Counted from the stretch's first letter, positions 34,130 to 47,178 are shown. The stretch: 64,000 nt of DNA from Branchinecta lynchi (GCA_023053575.1 JAKZAP010000013.1:19253689-19317688); one strand, 5' to 3'. The notes: generated by a model from the sequence alone, not told the origin. Numbers and translations are program-made.

Positions 34130-34322
34130 TACCTGTACTTGTTTTACTCCAATTGTACTCTCGAAGTACTTGTTGTACTCCCGATGTACTCCTCCTAATA
34201 TACTCCCACAAGAACTCTCTTGTACTCCTAAAAATACTCTTGTACTCCTGAAGAACTCTCTTGTACTCCCAAATGTAATCTTGTACTCCAGCTACGTTTT
34301 TTGTACTCCTTGTACTAAAGTT
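34130..34322 (+). repeat. Degenerate TTGTACTCC minisatellite
   Basis: The 9-bp word TTGTACTCC and variants (TTGTACTCT, TGTACTCCC) recur over a dozen times with spacers of 5-15 bp. The open frames on both strands here come from the repeat. Flanks 33675-34129 and 34323-34447 show nothing recognised. Confidence 0.75.
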
Positions 34323-35052
34323 GCGACAAATACAGAAAAAAGTATGTTCGTTACAGTCTCTGAGTCCTGTATTCACAGAAGCTCTATGGCTCTATCTCCC
34401 CTCTATCTGGTCGGATAGTTTGTGGTCGGCTTGCGACTATCGAGAAGAACAAGAGCTACGAGCTCATATGGCACTTGTTACGAGTAGGTGGTGTGAGTGG
34501 CGAGAAAGTGAATCTGAGCAATTTTCCGGGAATTCCGACACTCCTCCCCACCGTGCTCGGATCCGGTCGTTTTACACTCGTTTACCTGCTATGCGCGCCA
34601 CATCATTTCCGGGACTCCCCCCTAGTGTGGCCGAATACGACTCGGACACTTACTAACATCTCTTCTTCCTGTCCTATCAAGTTTGACTCGAATCGGAGCA
34701 TATCTGCAAATTTCCAGTTCTCATTTCATCCTCCTCCCACCTTGGTCGGATCCGATTCGGACGCCAAAGGCCGCATAAACTTGGTACTGTCCAACTTACA
34801 TTCCATTCTGCCCATCCGTTTGGTTTTTGTGCATGTCACAAAGTTTCCGGACCCCCCCCCCCCCCCCCCAACCATGGTCGTATGAGTTCGTACACAAGCT
34901 TTCCATAACTTAGTCATCAGTTCTTATCTCCCACAAAGTTCAATTGAGTCGGACCATTTTTCGCAACCAACTAAAGTCAGTAATTTCCAGATTCCCGACT
35001 CCCCCAAGAATTAAGTGTATTTGATTGGGCCACTAATATATATATTGCCGGG

Positions 35053-35640
35053 TGAAAGACTATTGAAAGATGCGTATCTTGAGTCGTTGACGGATGAAAC
35101 ACACGATTCCTGGGCTTTCCAGATTCGTTCAATATTAGATAGTTGCGGGCTTGGTTATATGTGGAATAGAGGGGAGGGTCCGGGTAGAGAGTTAGGATTT
35201 GTTTCAAAAGAAGTTAGTAGTAGGTTAACTGACCAAGAAATCCAGGTTTGGTTAGCTAGGATAAGAGATAGTGGATCCTTGAGTTTGTATGCAGAGGCTA
35301 AAGAGATTTGGGGTGAAGAAATTTATTTTAAAGCGGGTCTAAAAAAAGAGGAAATGAAACTAATTTTAAATATGAGGGCAGATAGCTTGCCACTTGGTGA
35401 AAGAAGAAAGTATTTGGGAAGTGTTAGGGAGAAATCTGGTACTTACTTTTGTCCAATGTGCGGTGAGGGAGATGAGGATCTAATTCATTTTATGTGTGGT
35501 TGTGATGAAATTGAGGATCTGAGGGAGGACATTTTTAAGGGAGGGATTCATGGGAGGAAGTGGTTGTTAAATATTATGCGGAGTAGGGATTTCTTAGTAT
35601 AAGAAACCTGGGGAGGTTCCTCAGAGTGGCCAGTCTACAC
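35053..35640 (+). mobile_element. LINE-A ORF2 C-terminal fragment
   Basis: An open frame (from 35015, stop at 35600) reads LKDAYLESLTDETHDSWAFQ, QEIQVWLARIRDSGSLSLYA, NMRADSLPLGERRKYLG and YFCPMCGEGDEDLIHFMC. All align with the end of ORF2 at 58.5-59.0 kb, and the Cys/His motif C-x2-C...H-x3-C is intact. It stays open for about 180 codons, so it is either young or a different subfamily. The palindromic 3' UTR and ATTC tail are missing. Confidence 0.8.
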
Positions 35641-36360
35641 AGGGAAAAGTATCCTATCTCGCGCTCACCGGAATTCCCGGAAATCCACTCCAACTCGCCC
35701 CAACATGATCTGGTTCCGTCAAGAACGTATCTAATGCTTATGCTTTTTCTTCCCACCAAATTCAATCCCGATCCCTCGAAACTAAGCGTACATCTGAGAC
35801 AGTAGCTCTTTCAGCCTGCCAAGTTTCATTCAAATCCGATCACCCGTTGAAAATTAAATGCCCCTAGATCGGGATTTCCCATCCCTCCACTCCCCCCCCC
35901 CACGATGTCAGGATCGTCCAAACGACTATTCTCAAGTCGGTCTATTCAGATCCCTCATATTCCTGCCGAGCTTCATCATCTTATTCCATCATGGAGTACC
36001 GAACTCGCTGGATGACCCCCCCCCCCCCCCCAACTCCACCAACAGTGCCCGAATCCTGTCCAGTTATGTCAATGATGTATCTAGGACTTGTGCTTGTTCT
36101 TCCCACCAAGTCTCATCCCGATCCCTCCACTCTAAGCGTTTCCCAAGATTTCCACCCCCCACTCCAGCTCCCCCCAAAGTCACCGGATCCGGTTCGGATT
36201 TGAAGTGGGTCGTCTGAGACACGAGGTCTTTCCAAACATCAAGTTTCATTCAGATCGAATCCCCCGTTCAAAAGTTATAAATACCTCAAGATTCCGGATT
36301 CCCCCTCCCTCCACTCCCCCACGATACTCGGACCGGGGAAGTGACTATTTCCAACTTAAT

Positions 36361-36786
36361 CCCTTGGCTGTTACAACACGTTCTACGTTTTCTCTGCTTC
36401 ATAGGGGTTTTAGAAGTTGGAACCAATTAGCTCAAGATTTAAAAAACATTTCTGATATTCCTTCGTTTAAGCGTCAAATTAAACAAAACCTGTTAAGTAA
36501 GTATGAATTTTGAGAAATAGTATTAATTCTCATTATGTCGAGGTTGTTATTTATTGATTGTTGTGGGTGTTCTGAGGATGATTATTATCTCTATCGGTTT
36601 TTTTTTTTGTGATTTGGTTTGTGGTCTCGATTAGGACAACTGAAGTTGACTCTTTGTTAGTAGTTGTTCTGCATTAATGCAATTTTTATTTTTTTGCCAC
36701 CCCCTAGGACAAGGTTTCTTGGGGTGGTTGTTAAACGGAAGTGCTTTATCTGTTTATTCAATAAATTTCTCTTTCTCTCTCTCTTA
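36361..36786 (+). mobile_element. CR1/L2-like LINE 3' end with its UTR
   Basis: It reads STFSLLHRGFRSWNQLAQDL, KNISDIPSFKRQIKQNLL then SKYEF-stop, the common C-terminus of CR1/L2-type LINEs (W-x-x-L...SFK-x-x-K-x-x-LL). A 3' UTR of about 270 bp ends in CTCTTTCTCTCTCTCTT. The host element resumes with ATCATTTGGGGTCCCTGAT, showing clean insertion into the Helentron-like copy. Confidence 0.75.
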
Positions 36787-37119
36787 AAATCATTTGGGGT
36801 CCCTGATATGCCTGTCAAGTTTCATCATCCTAGCTTATCTGAATGTGCCCAACCTAGCAAAAACAGGACAGACTGACGGACGGACAGAAATTGCAATCGC
36901 TATATGGCAGTTGGCCGAGGGCAAGTGCCATAAAAAGAAGAGGCCAATGAATTTCGAGAATCCTGGAAATAGTGGTTAGTTGCTTGGACATAGTTTTTCC
37001 TCTACAGTTTTCCAATTCCATCGCGTAAACCACTAAAAAAATGTAAAAAATATAGTATGGGGACCTATGCAGCCTCATACTTGAACAACTTCATGTTGGT
37101 GGTAAAAGCCAATAAAAAG

Positions 37120-37430
37120 TATGAGCCAAGCTCTCAAACCATAATTTAAGCACTTTTGTGGAATATCCAACCTACCTGTACCACATTTGAGGCTTAAATT
37201 GTGTTTGAAGGTTAGATTGACACTTCTATCACTACCAGTTTCTTGTCCGAACTGTTCGATTATATGTAAGCCCCTTCATGCAACCTCAAACAGTTCCGAC
37301 ACTAAACTTATGATGTACGGTGATAGAAGTGTCAATCTAGCTTTTAAACCATGATTTAGTTTCCTATTTATTTACCTGGAGAAGCTGGAAACTTTACAGA
37401 AGAGCTTAAATTATGGTTTGAAAGCTAGGT
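37120..37430. repeat. Nested inverted repeats
   Basis: Outer pair: CTCTCAAACCATAATTTAAG (37132) with the inverse CTTAAATTATGGTTTGAAAG (about 37406). Inner pair: TAGATTGACACTTCTATCAC (37213) with the inverse GTGATAGAAGTGTCAATCTA (37320). Together they would fold into a cruciform or long hairpin. It may be a MITE, but no second copy is seen in the window. Confidence 0.65.
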
Positions 37431-39375
37431 AAATACTTTCAACACCAGTGTCCAAGGCTATACAAGTTCACATTTCGAATAGGTTCACTGTAGATTTTGG
37501 CTTTGAAGCACTTTATTGTGCACTTTTCGTTGCATTTTTGCTAATTTCGGAGCAGTAATGTTTGCATACCAGCCTGAAATCAAATCTTTCGGCTCTTGCA
37601 TATCGCAGAGACAAACTGAAAAGAGGTTTGGTCGGCACTGAAATCTGCTCCCTGAGCAGAGTTTTACCAGAGTGGTTGAGAACCTAGAGAAGAGATTAAC
37701 TGTCTTGCTGGTTGAGCTCAACCTGTTGCATTGGTTGATGCAAAAATGTACCCTTGCTGTGCATGGTGTTGCATCTTACAAACACGTTCTTCCGAAAAAC
37801 TGAATTGAAATGCATATTAACGTCATTTTTGATCTTTCAAAAATCAAGCTGCTTTGTCATCGTAGTTTTAATGAAAACTGCGGAATTGAATAAACAAAAT
37901 GGTTTATGAGCCAATTTTTAAGATTTTGGAGTTTAAATAAAGGATGTCAGAAAATTATTGCTAAACTACTGACATGTGCAGCCTACATGTTGAGGTTAAA
38001 GAGCCTGTACAAAATTGACAATTTTGCTGATTCATGATTATAAGAATTGTTGTTACATGAATTTAAGACCATAATTTGTCATGTTACAGGAGACATACGA
38101 ATCTTGATGTGTATTAACCTTGAGGGTTTGCTGTAAACTTCAATGAAATCCTCTGTCTGAGCTAAAAAAAAATAAAAAAAAATAAAGGTGGCTTATATCA
38201 ATGACTGTGTATATTTGAAACATGATTTACCCTTTTCGTTTAGACGGTGACGGCAGAACAGCTTGTATATTAGAACCCATGCTTGTATATTACATTTTCA
38301 TCCATTTCTATTAAAATTTTCTCTGAATCATGCATCGGTTAGAGCGTCGAGTTTAATACAGGAATGCTGTTGCACTGTACCAACAGGAAACAGTACCAAT
38401 GGTTCGTGAAATACCCACTAAAAGACCAAATCCTGGAAATTTTAGCCACTTATCGTATTCAGCATGTCATCTATTATTATTTGGTTCGTTTTGAACCAGA
38501 CCTGCTGCGAAGGCTATGGCCCATGATATCACCACCATGGGTCATGGAAGCCACACCCTCAGAAGAATCTTGCAACTAGCGAATTATGTTATTTAGAACT
38601 CATTGAAAAACATCGTATATCTCATAGCTTGCCTCTAGCATTTGCCACCTAGCAAAATACAAGTTTTAGCAAAACTAGTGGTATAGTGATCGCTTGGGTG
38701 CCTGATTTTTTTTACATTTTCTGCTTCAGTCTTAGACAATCAGTGGCAAACTAATTTACCAGCAGAAAGAGAAGGTTCTTAACTTCACTTTAAGGTACTG
38801 CAACGAAATTTGTCTCAACTTATATCTTGTTGCCCAAGTCATTTCCAAGAAATAGGCTTTTTTGGTGTTGTTACTATGCCAAATTCCTGTATAACTGAAT
38901 TTTAAGGTTTGAAGACAAAAAGCTTAAAAGAAGGTCACACTCAAAGTCAGATTTAAATGGGGGTTACTACCTCCAACTGTTCGGTCGACATTATGCTACA
39001 TTCCTTGTATAACCAAGTAAGATTAGAAATGTATTTGGCATGTGTTCTTAATGTTACTGAGACTCTGCTGATGTAGGTATAATCTCATCGAACAAGATAC
39101 CATTAATACGGGAGCCTTATTTACTTTGGCACCTATTTATTTCATTTCGTTGATGTTAACACACGATAGCAATACCTTCGTATAGCTTGACAAAACGAAA
39201 TTTGTTCAGTGGGATGTTGAATGATGTATGAAGGTAAAATGAGTTTTGTTCCCCTTTACATTTGTTGCTTGGATCCTTGATAGCAATATGGCTTTGTAGT
39301 ACTTTATTTGTGGCTACATCCATTAAAATGTTACTGAAGATGTCGGAGCACAGTACAAGACCAGAGGTATACACT
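37431..39375. other. Stretch with no recognised feature
   Basis: AT-rich sequence. Short open frames (for example 38364-38579 plus) match no family I know and lack supporting splice sites. It may be flanking or intronic sequence of the pseudogene that starts near 39376. Confidence 0.4.
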
Positions 39376-42300
39376 CGGCTTGAAAGCGAATATCATTTAA
39401 CTGTCCATGAGCACCTGGAAAACCTCCTGATATTCAATGGGTTTGGAACTTACCAAGTGTCACAGCTGCACTGACGGTTGCTCCTTCTTCCCGAGAATCA
39501 CTGGCGTGTTTTGGATTTAGTCATATAGAGTATTGGTAAAGAAAATTTCAATCGGAAGTGGATTTTTTCTTTAAACAGGTCAGATTTTCTTAAAAACAGT
39601 CGATTTTTCTGAAAATAGTTGGTTCGCTCTTTTTCATCGGGTACTAAAGACCTAGCAAAGACCTCTGATGCTTGGGTTGGTTAACAGACGAAATTGAGAG
39701 CTGTCGCTCTGGCCCCTGAATGTGTATGGGGCCAGCTGCAGAGTGAGGAGCAAGAATGGATCCTAATATCTCTGTTCATTTCCTCAGAATTTGTGAAAAA
39801 TGACACAACTTCTGGTTGGAACATTATTTTTTGCTAGAAATTGGGATTTTTGACTAGATTAGAAGGAATTTTTACTAGATCCTCTATATTTACTAGGTTT
39901 TATTTTTTTTACTGGATCTAGTAAAATTTTACTGCCAGTGGCGACGCTGTTACCAAGCTTTGGTCTGCATTAGCGGTTAAAGTATCTCCGACATTGAAAA
40001 AATGGCTAAGAAGGTCCTCATTGATATTATAAGTACAGAAAAAAGGCTATTGTATTTGGGAGTTTTTTGGAAATACACCGAAGTCACCGAAAGATTTCGC
40101 ATCTTACCTGGGGAGAAGACTCTCATTAAGGCCATCAAAGAAGTGTGTTTGCAGCAGAGACGCAAGCATCAGAAAACTTGTGAGCGGATTTTCTAAAGGC
40201 ACCAGAAAATTGTTCGACAAGAAAGCCACAGAGAACAGACCAAAAAGTAGAATCCAATGTACGTCAGAATCATTACTGGAGTACTTAAAGGAGGTTCGAA
40301 TGGAAGAATATGATAAAGATTTCATGTTCCATACCCACAATCCCGACGTAAATCAAGCTGGATTTCAGTGTATCCACTGTCAGACCAATGTGTCTGTCAC
40401 TGCTACTGGGGGATTGCGATGGAACTTGTTTAACTTTAAGCGACATATAACGTCAGCATCTACTGTGAAATCAAAAGCAGACAGTGGAAATACTAGCCAT
40501 ATCAGGTTACATTGTAAACCTACTCAAAGGGTGTATCATCAAAAAGTCCAAGTTCTCAAGCTGAATTTGAAAAAGATTAGTGATACCCCGCTAGATCCTT
40601 CTGAAGAAATTTTACTACTGGGGGCACAAGCCCCCAGGGTCCTAGTTGAGGCCTTTCAGGGACCAAGTCGGATCCGATAGCTGATAAAGTATTTGCTGGG
40701 AGAAGTAAGTGTCATGTGAGCTTTTAGCTTATTTTGTTATAAAAGGGACTAAGCTAGTATTTCCCGTAGTCTGCAGCACCAGTCTCCATTGTTAGTCCAT
40801 GCCCAGTCCAGGCTAATTCCACAGAAGAAACTAAAGGCTTAGAGTAAAACATTCTAGAGCATAAATTTGTTGTTTTGGTAGGCTTATGGTGTGCCACTAA
40901 CTATAATTTTATATGTCTGTGATATCCCAGCAACTTGAGGGGCCAAATACATAACAGGAAGGAGTTAGAAACTTCAACATATATTACTGATATTGTAGGT
41001 TTTCGGGATTTTGGAGACCCAGATGGTTGAGATCACCGTGTATTTTAATACATTTTTCGGCTTTAGTTTAAAGGCGTTGAAAAGATTCTGTAAAGTCTTT
41101 AGTTTAAAGTCTTTAGTCTAAAGGTGTTGACAAATACCAAATACTGTAGTTCTCATTGCAAATCACATGTCGCCAACACTTATATTTATGTACCGGTACA
41201 GGCCAAATATAAGATGGGCCCAATGCGATGCCTTGCAGAACACTGCAAGCAGCACCTAGCAAATGGGAAATAGTATCTCTACTTTAACCGACAGTGTGAT
41301 ATCCAGAAGACATGATCGGAGCCGTTCTTTGAAGTTGGCTTTTCATGGGCGTCCAGGATATACAGTCGTTTCTATATTGGCATTCGATCAAACAACTTTA
41401 AAAGGTCTAGCTAGATCATATCAACTGGTTTGCCTTAGTCTAATTGAACGAGAATGATCTGGTCTTTCAAACGCTATGATGTAGATAGGCCTGTGGCTTC
41501 AGCTGTAGGTTATAATGTTAAAAATTCAATTCTAGGTTCAGGACGGAGGATGTTGACTGAAAATAGAAATAGGACAGTGATCAAGGACCTCAGCGACGTT
41601 GGTATTTCAGTCTTGGACGAGTCGAGCGACGGCGATGGCCGAGAATTGGCACGAGTGAAAAGGGTTACGAAGTTTGGACATAAACAAACCGGTAATATTT
41701 TGATCTGTTATTGAACTCAAAATTTGTAATTCCTCTTTAGAATGAACTAAGCTTTCTTATTTTTTGACAGATGAACAAGGTCTTGGGCCAATATCTTGGG
41801 CCGTGGTTCATCTGTACTCCGTGACCAGCAGGACCGTTTCCGTTTCAAGACTCGCCTCACATCGGCGTCAAACCGAAAGTGTTCTTTTTGAAAGACAAGA
41901 TAATTCCAATTGGTGATGAAATAGAGAGCAAGTCAGATGTCTATGAGCTTCGGACCAAGGTTGGAAAGGACATTCACAAATTAAATGAGAAGGATCTTTC
42001 CCTCAGTGATAAGATGAACTATCGGGCCGTTGAAAAGCTTGCTAACCCGGAGCTCCGTGACCAACTAAAGATACAGGTACCAAACAGTCGCGGAACAATC
42101 GCCTTCCTATTGCTTATTGAGTACAGCACGACCGCCTTATTTTCAAAGGAGCTAAGTGTATTGGACAGAGTTTACAGACTCTGGTACGTTGTGATCTTCT
42201 TACGTATCTGGAGGTGATGGCTACTATAAGACATGAGCAGTACAGATTGGCCCAGAACTTTGTGTCTGCAAACTCATACTTCTGTATTGAGATTAATGCC

Positions 42301-43264
42301 CGCTTTCTGCTCCTAGCAATAATCCAGTTAAGAGAGGAGAACAAACCCGAGCACTTTTTGCCATGGCTGTGCAACAGCCAATGATGTGAAAGTTTTGTTT
42401 GTGCCATTCGATCGGTTTCATCTTGCGGTTCGAGTATGGTGAGTTTCAGCATAAAGGATGTCTTGGAAAACCTCGTTAGAAAAGTGGATTCACAGCTCCT
42501 TATTTGTGCACGTGGTGAGGAGGATGGCGTCAAATATCCGCGTTTCGTCGCTCATAAAAGTGTAAATCCGAAAGCGGCACTGCGATGGATGTACAGTTTC
42601 CTACGAATGCCGAAATAGCAGCGACAGTTGAAAAGGCAGCCTCTACTGTCATAGACGAGTTGAAAGCGATGGGAATATCATCGAAGCAATTTCCGAAGAA
42701 AGACTACGGGTTTGACAACAAGTTAAAGGTAATATTCAAACTATATCTTGGCTTACTGGGCGCATAACGCCGCCGGTATATTTTCTTGGGTTAGTCATTT
42801 TTAAAATGCCGGTAGCCTTGTCCTTCTTTCTCATTGCATGTTTATGCTGATAGTGTTTAGTTATTAGCGATGGATTGCTACCTCTCGTATTAATTATACA
42901 GTCTGCAAGGGATTGCCGAGTCATATTCCTGCAGGTTGTCAAAGTCTGACATATTTAGGGGTCTTAACTGAAGTTTTTATTTATTTATTAACCGCTTTTT
43001 GGTGACAGCGGAATAACAAAAGATAAGATAAAGTAAAAGGCACGATTGAAAACACTAAAACAAAACAAAATAATTACACATGTTTGCGTTCTTGAAACGA
43101 CATATTGATAGATATACTAAACGGGTTTTCGTAGTGTGGATTTTCGTCACGGTAATTGAAAATGACGCGTGCCAGGATGCGTGTGGCGACGGAGCCAGCC
43201 TGTGAAATAAATACTGCTCAGAGGATCGTGACTTACTAGTGCCGACTTAACAAATACTAAACGT

Positions 43265-44700
43265 ATGATCGGTAAGTCCCAGAGGGTCGTTGATTCCAGG
43301 TTGGATGAAGAAGAAACAAAGACAGCAAATAAACTAAATACACATCTAGCCGACAAAGTCCAATCTCCAACTCCTCTTCCTGAGGAAGAAATCCCAAGTC
43401 CAGCTCATGATTTTACGGAATTCCCCGAGATTTCGGAATCGGACACAGTGAAAAAATTAAAGAAACTAAAGCGAACTAGTGTTACTCCTACTGATATACC
43501 AGTGGATCTTAAAAAGGCTTTCCCGGATTCCTTTGACTCATATTTTTAATAATATAACAAAAACTGGGGAATATCCGTCTGGATGGAAAAACGGTTTCGT
43601 TACCCCTATCCCCAAAAAAGATTTTCCAAATGGTTTTTCAGGTGTGCGACCAATAACGATGACGCCTATTTTCAGCAAGGTTTATGAAAGTTGTGTAGCT
43701 ACTTGGTTAAAAGGTTATATACTGGAGTTGATTGACCCTAAACAATTAGGGACTATGCCGAGGACGTCAACCACACATTACCTGGTCAGTTTACTTGACA
43801 CTATGCTCAAGCATCTGGACGACCCTGAACGTTGGCTCAACTTGATTGCGATTGACCTGAGGAAAGCATTTGACCTGGTTTGCCACAGTGTGCTTTTAAA
43901 GAAGTTAGTTTTAGATTTTAATGTTCACCCTTTCCTTGTGAAAATAATCGCGAAATTTTTGTCGCATAGAACACAACGGACGAAATATAAATCGTTGTTG
44001 ACCATTGTTGTTTCCTGTTATGGTCAACGAGCTGCCCCAGACCGGCTGAAATACGTCGATGACTTGTCTGTCCTGGAAAAGTGTTATGGTTGTTAATATG
44101 AACAAGTCTGTGATTTTAACAGTTTCTTTCCTTCAAGGTACCCTATCTTCCAACCCACCACTCCCAGATGCGTGTCAGCTTAACGAACTGAAGCTGCTGA
44201 GATGCTGACATAACCTCGGATCTGAGGTGGCACAAGCAGGTTGAGAGTATGCTTAAAAAAGCTAACGCGGCTATAAGCTACCTTAAACACCGTTACGGTG
44301 TTCTATCTCCCCATTTCCTACGCGTTTACAATTCGTTTATCCGTTGTAACCTAGAATATGGATATCCGGTTTGGCCTTTTGGTCTCACCCAGAAACAGTC
44401 GGATTTGCTTGAGAGGATACAGTATAGAGCGTTGCTCGTTACATCTAAAGCTCCAAAAGTCCCATACATTCAGCTCCTAAAGCAATTTAAGTTCGATACC
44501 CGTTCATGCCCCCGACTTCAACTTTGTCTGAAGTTCGGTACATCTATAGTCCAAAACCCATTTCACCGTGATATGCTCCCCCTGATTTTCTCCCCTCCCG
44601 AATTCGTCTTCCTCGTCAAGCTGCCGACCCTGTGCCTCGTTTAGAGCCGGTGGTAGCTTTGCGAACAAGGTATGCTCAGAGTTTCGTTCCCTCGTTTGTG
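43265..44700 (+). mobile_element. Decayed CR1/L2-like LINE inside an intron of the pseudogene
   Basis: Frames in order give VTPTDIPVDLKKAFPDSF, YPSGWKNGFVTPIPKKDFPN, GVRPITMTPIFSKVYE, IAIDLRKAFDLVCHSVLLKK (RT motif A region), then YVDDLSVLEK (YVDD active-site box). After another shift come YLKHRYGVLSPHFLRVYNSF, NLEYGYPVWPFGLTQKQSD and ERIQYRALL. It is 5' truncated (no endonuclease seen) and carries several frameshifts. Confidence 0.8.
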
Positions 44701-45008
44701 CGTTTATATAACTCGGAGCGCTTTTGAACGTTAATTTTTAGGTTATTTGTATTTGTCGCAAAATTGTATATATTTGTAGATTGTTCTGTTATGACGTTAT
44801 GTTTTGACGTAAAAACAACCCATCGGCCCATTTTGGTACTTGGTTTTCAAGGTTGCATCCGCGTACGGTATTAACGTGGACAGTAGCCAGTGATCAGAAG
44901 CATTAATTTTTAACTTCACCTTTTCACTGATTGTTTATGCGGGAATCTTTAACCGAGTGGCGTATGACGGGAGTAAGATCATTCGTTTTCACCCCTTATA
45001 TAATTGCA
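44701..45008 (+). other. Intronic stretch ending in an acceptor
   Basis: LINE UTR-like AT-rich sequence and the tail of the pseudogene intron. It ends in TTATATAATTGCAG, a good splice acceptor, just before the coding block at 45009. Nothing else is seen. Confidence 0.4.
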
Positions 45009-46094
45009 GGTATCTTTACTCAAGACTGAGTTTATCCGAGACGCAGACGAAGACGAAGATATCGATCATGTGATAATCGAAAAAGAAAGCCCGGGCCGAG
45101 CGGTATCGACCACGATCCTGAATGTGAAACTGATAATGGAGTTCTGGCAAAGCTGCATCAAGTCCGGTGGAAGGCAGTCGAAAATGGCACTGAGGTACTC
45201 CCCGAATCTCCTTTCGGTATATTGAGCGGCCCAGATGGCGAAAGGTTGACAATAAGAAAGGCGTCTCTTGTGCAGTATCTTCAAAATGAGCGACCCAAAC
45301 ATACTAGCGATCGCTTAGTCCGCGTAACTCGAGGCGTAAAACAAGTGGAAATGGTGAACGAGAAACTTAACTGTGTTGAAGACCGGAAACAGATTCTTCT
45401 GGGAGAAGTGAAAAGCTTTTCAAAACTAAAGGGAAAGACATAACCATAAAATTTAATCGACTCGAAGTAGATAGCAGTGAATTGGGTGTTCTGTGCAATT
45501 GGATCGGTTTAGACGAAGGTGCAATCATTAGTTGTCCTGTGGTGACTCATGGGTACCTTCCAGTTCTGAATTACGTCGCCACAACACCGGACCCAGCCAC
45601 AATAAGACTGCAGGGAGGTGAGCAAAGAATGTTCTTTTCTTCTGAGCTTTGATCGCACAGAAACTACTATTAGTGCCTTTTTAACTGGAAAAAGCAATCG
45701 GAAAATTCCCGCGAGGAAGAAAAAGTGATATTGATGTTCCTTAGAAATGTCGATGTGCCTTAGAAATCGTATTGCCCGACCATTCGTAATTGTATGTGAT
45801 CAAAAAGGTAGCGAGATTTCGTAAATATTGCTGTCCTCTCTTGTAATTCTGCTAACTTTGAGTGAGTACGCTACTGGTAAGGACGGGCACATCAAAACGT
45901 TGGTTCATCTAAGTTGCCACCTCATGTGGGTGACTTCAATGCAGGCAGCTAAGATTCCTTACCATACGGTAACTAATAGTGTGCTTCAACCATAGAGCTA
46001 TTATTACTTACCAGTACCAGAGAAGTAAAGTATGAGAAAACTTGTCCAACAGAAATTAAGGACGTCGCTCGCATAAGAGTAAATCTTCCATAAT

Positions 46095-47178
46095 CCAACG
46101 GGCATTTTGACGTCGCCGATTCGAGCAAATATGGAATTGGGTGGTTGCCGTGGCAAAGTATTGGCGTATTACCACTAAAGCCACAAACTACTACTACAAA
46201 GATCGTAGTTACCACGCTTACTACGCTCCCGAGCGTGGTAAGCAAATATTTACTATTTCGAGAAGGTTGGAACGGTCAGCGTAGTAACTTTTCACGAGGT
46301 TGGAACGGAAATAGTAACGCATAGTAAGGGTGGTACATGCTCTTGGTGTGACTCGCCCTTGAACCAAATAATCCTCATACCAAGCTTCATCAAAATATTT
46401 CATTTCCGTCGAGAGTTATAGTGCTGACAGACAGGCGGACAGACAGACAGACAGGTGGACAGACGGAGAACTTTTTACGAAGTCATATAATAAGATTGAC
46501 AATTTCAGAAGGGCATTCCAGTGTCCCTGAGTATTTTTTTAGGCGGCCAAAGACACTTGGAGTGAAGGAATTAGGTTTAAAGCAGGGTTTAGTAAGGGGG
46601 ATAATAAGTATATTATCGAGATGAGGGCTGATAGTTTACCACTTGGGTCTAGGAGAAAATATATTGGTAAAGAATAAGAGAGAACCGGTAGTTCCGCGTA
46701 GTGTAGTTCATTTGGTGTGTGATTGTGTGGAATTGAATGGACGGAGAAAAGAGTGAGAGAGTGTATAATGAAAAATGAATGGTAAGGATGATGAAGGATG
46801 AATGTTTTGTTATAGTGAAAAAGCCTGGATATTACTTGAGGCTTGCGAAGGAGCATAGAACAAGATTTTTAAAATAGGAGCAGTGTGTTAGTTCTGTAAG
46901 TTAGTGAATTTTGTATACATTTTTATTGCCATGGCCCACGGGCTTTTTTTGGTAATTATATTATTTTCTATTCTATAGCTATCCCTCCACTAAGGCTTTG
47001 GGATCCCCAACACAGGTCAAACGACTGAAATGAAGGTTGTTGGGTCCCCTTGAAATCGCTGTTCGTCGTAATAGCTGCTCATTTCTATAACATGCTCGGG
47101 AAGGGGAGTATTTATTGATTAAAATTACGTTCAGCAGCAAAAGATGCATAATGGATGTAGTTCCAGTAAGGTGTATAA
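46095..47178 (+). repeat. Left member of a 1.1-kb inverted duplication
   Basis: In order it holds CATTTTGACGTCGCCGATTC, the CTCCCGAGC MITE (46196-46340), the GACAGAC microsatellite and GAAGTCATATAA of family H2, a LINE-A end (46550-46975), CTATCCCTCCACT...TTTGGGATCCCC, then GTTGGGTCCCCTTGAAATCG to AAAACGACATCAAAA. The same blocks in the same order occur inverted at 51955-53040, at roughly 90% identity by eye. Confidence 0.75.
46550..46975 (+). mobile_element. LINE-A 3' fragment within the inverted duplication
   Basis: IIEMRADSLPLGSRRKYIGK is readable, followed by stops and a deletion of the Cys/His motif. The 3' UTR GCCATGGCCCACGGGC follows at 46930. It is more decayed than its partner at 52255-52590. 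Confidence 0.75.

Larger units (their letters stand above)
34448..36936 (+). mobile_element. Helentron-like element H1 carrying two LINE insertions
   Basis: The 5' end AACAAGAGCTACGAGCTC and the 3' end GAGGGCAAGTGCCATAAAAA match the family. Internal family sequence (CACCAAGTCTCATCCCGATC, CACCGGATCCGG) is broken by a LINE-A fragment (about 35050-35640) and by a CR1/L2-like tail (36361-36786). Removing them leaves about 1.5 kb, similar to the other H1 copies. Confidence 0.6.
39376..45660 (+). pseudogene. Broken multi-exon gene of a transposon-like family (SAM-like and zinc finger N-terminus)
   Basis: Coding blocks in order: LESEYHLTVHEHLENLLIFN (39382-39440); SISDIEKMAKKVLIDIISTE (39981) to 40680 with a shift near 40155; a CIHC...RHI zinc-finger-like segment (about 40360-40470); 41263-41690; 41771-42217 with a TGA; 42213-42618 (NFVSANSYFCIEINARF, TGA, SMVSFSIKDVLENL); 42585-42729; 45009-45660 (KHTSDRLVRV; GVLCNWIGLDEGAIISC). 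Splice-like borders remain at 41691/41770 and 42729/45009. At least four frameshifts and two stops break it. The order of motifs (LDRVYRLWYVVIFLRIWR, EINAR, PTNAEI, SDRL) recalls an unnamed repetitive gene family of invertebrates; I cannot name its biochemical role. Confidence 0.6.

Noticed and set aside
35015..35602. A host gene of 195 residues
   Set aside because: Its sequence aligns throughout with the C-terminal part of the LINE-A ORF2, so it is a transposon fragment.
40180..40680. An intact small zinc-finger gene
   Set aside because: The frame begins mid-domain after a frameshift and is continuous with broken downstream blocks; it belongs to the pseudogene.
39376..45660. Integrated viral sequence
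   Set aside because: No capsid, polymerase or other viral hallmark is visible, and splice-like exon borders argue for a gene or transposon.
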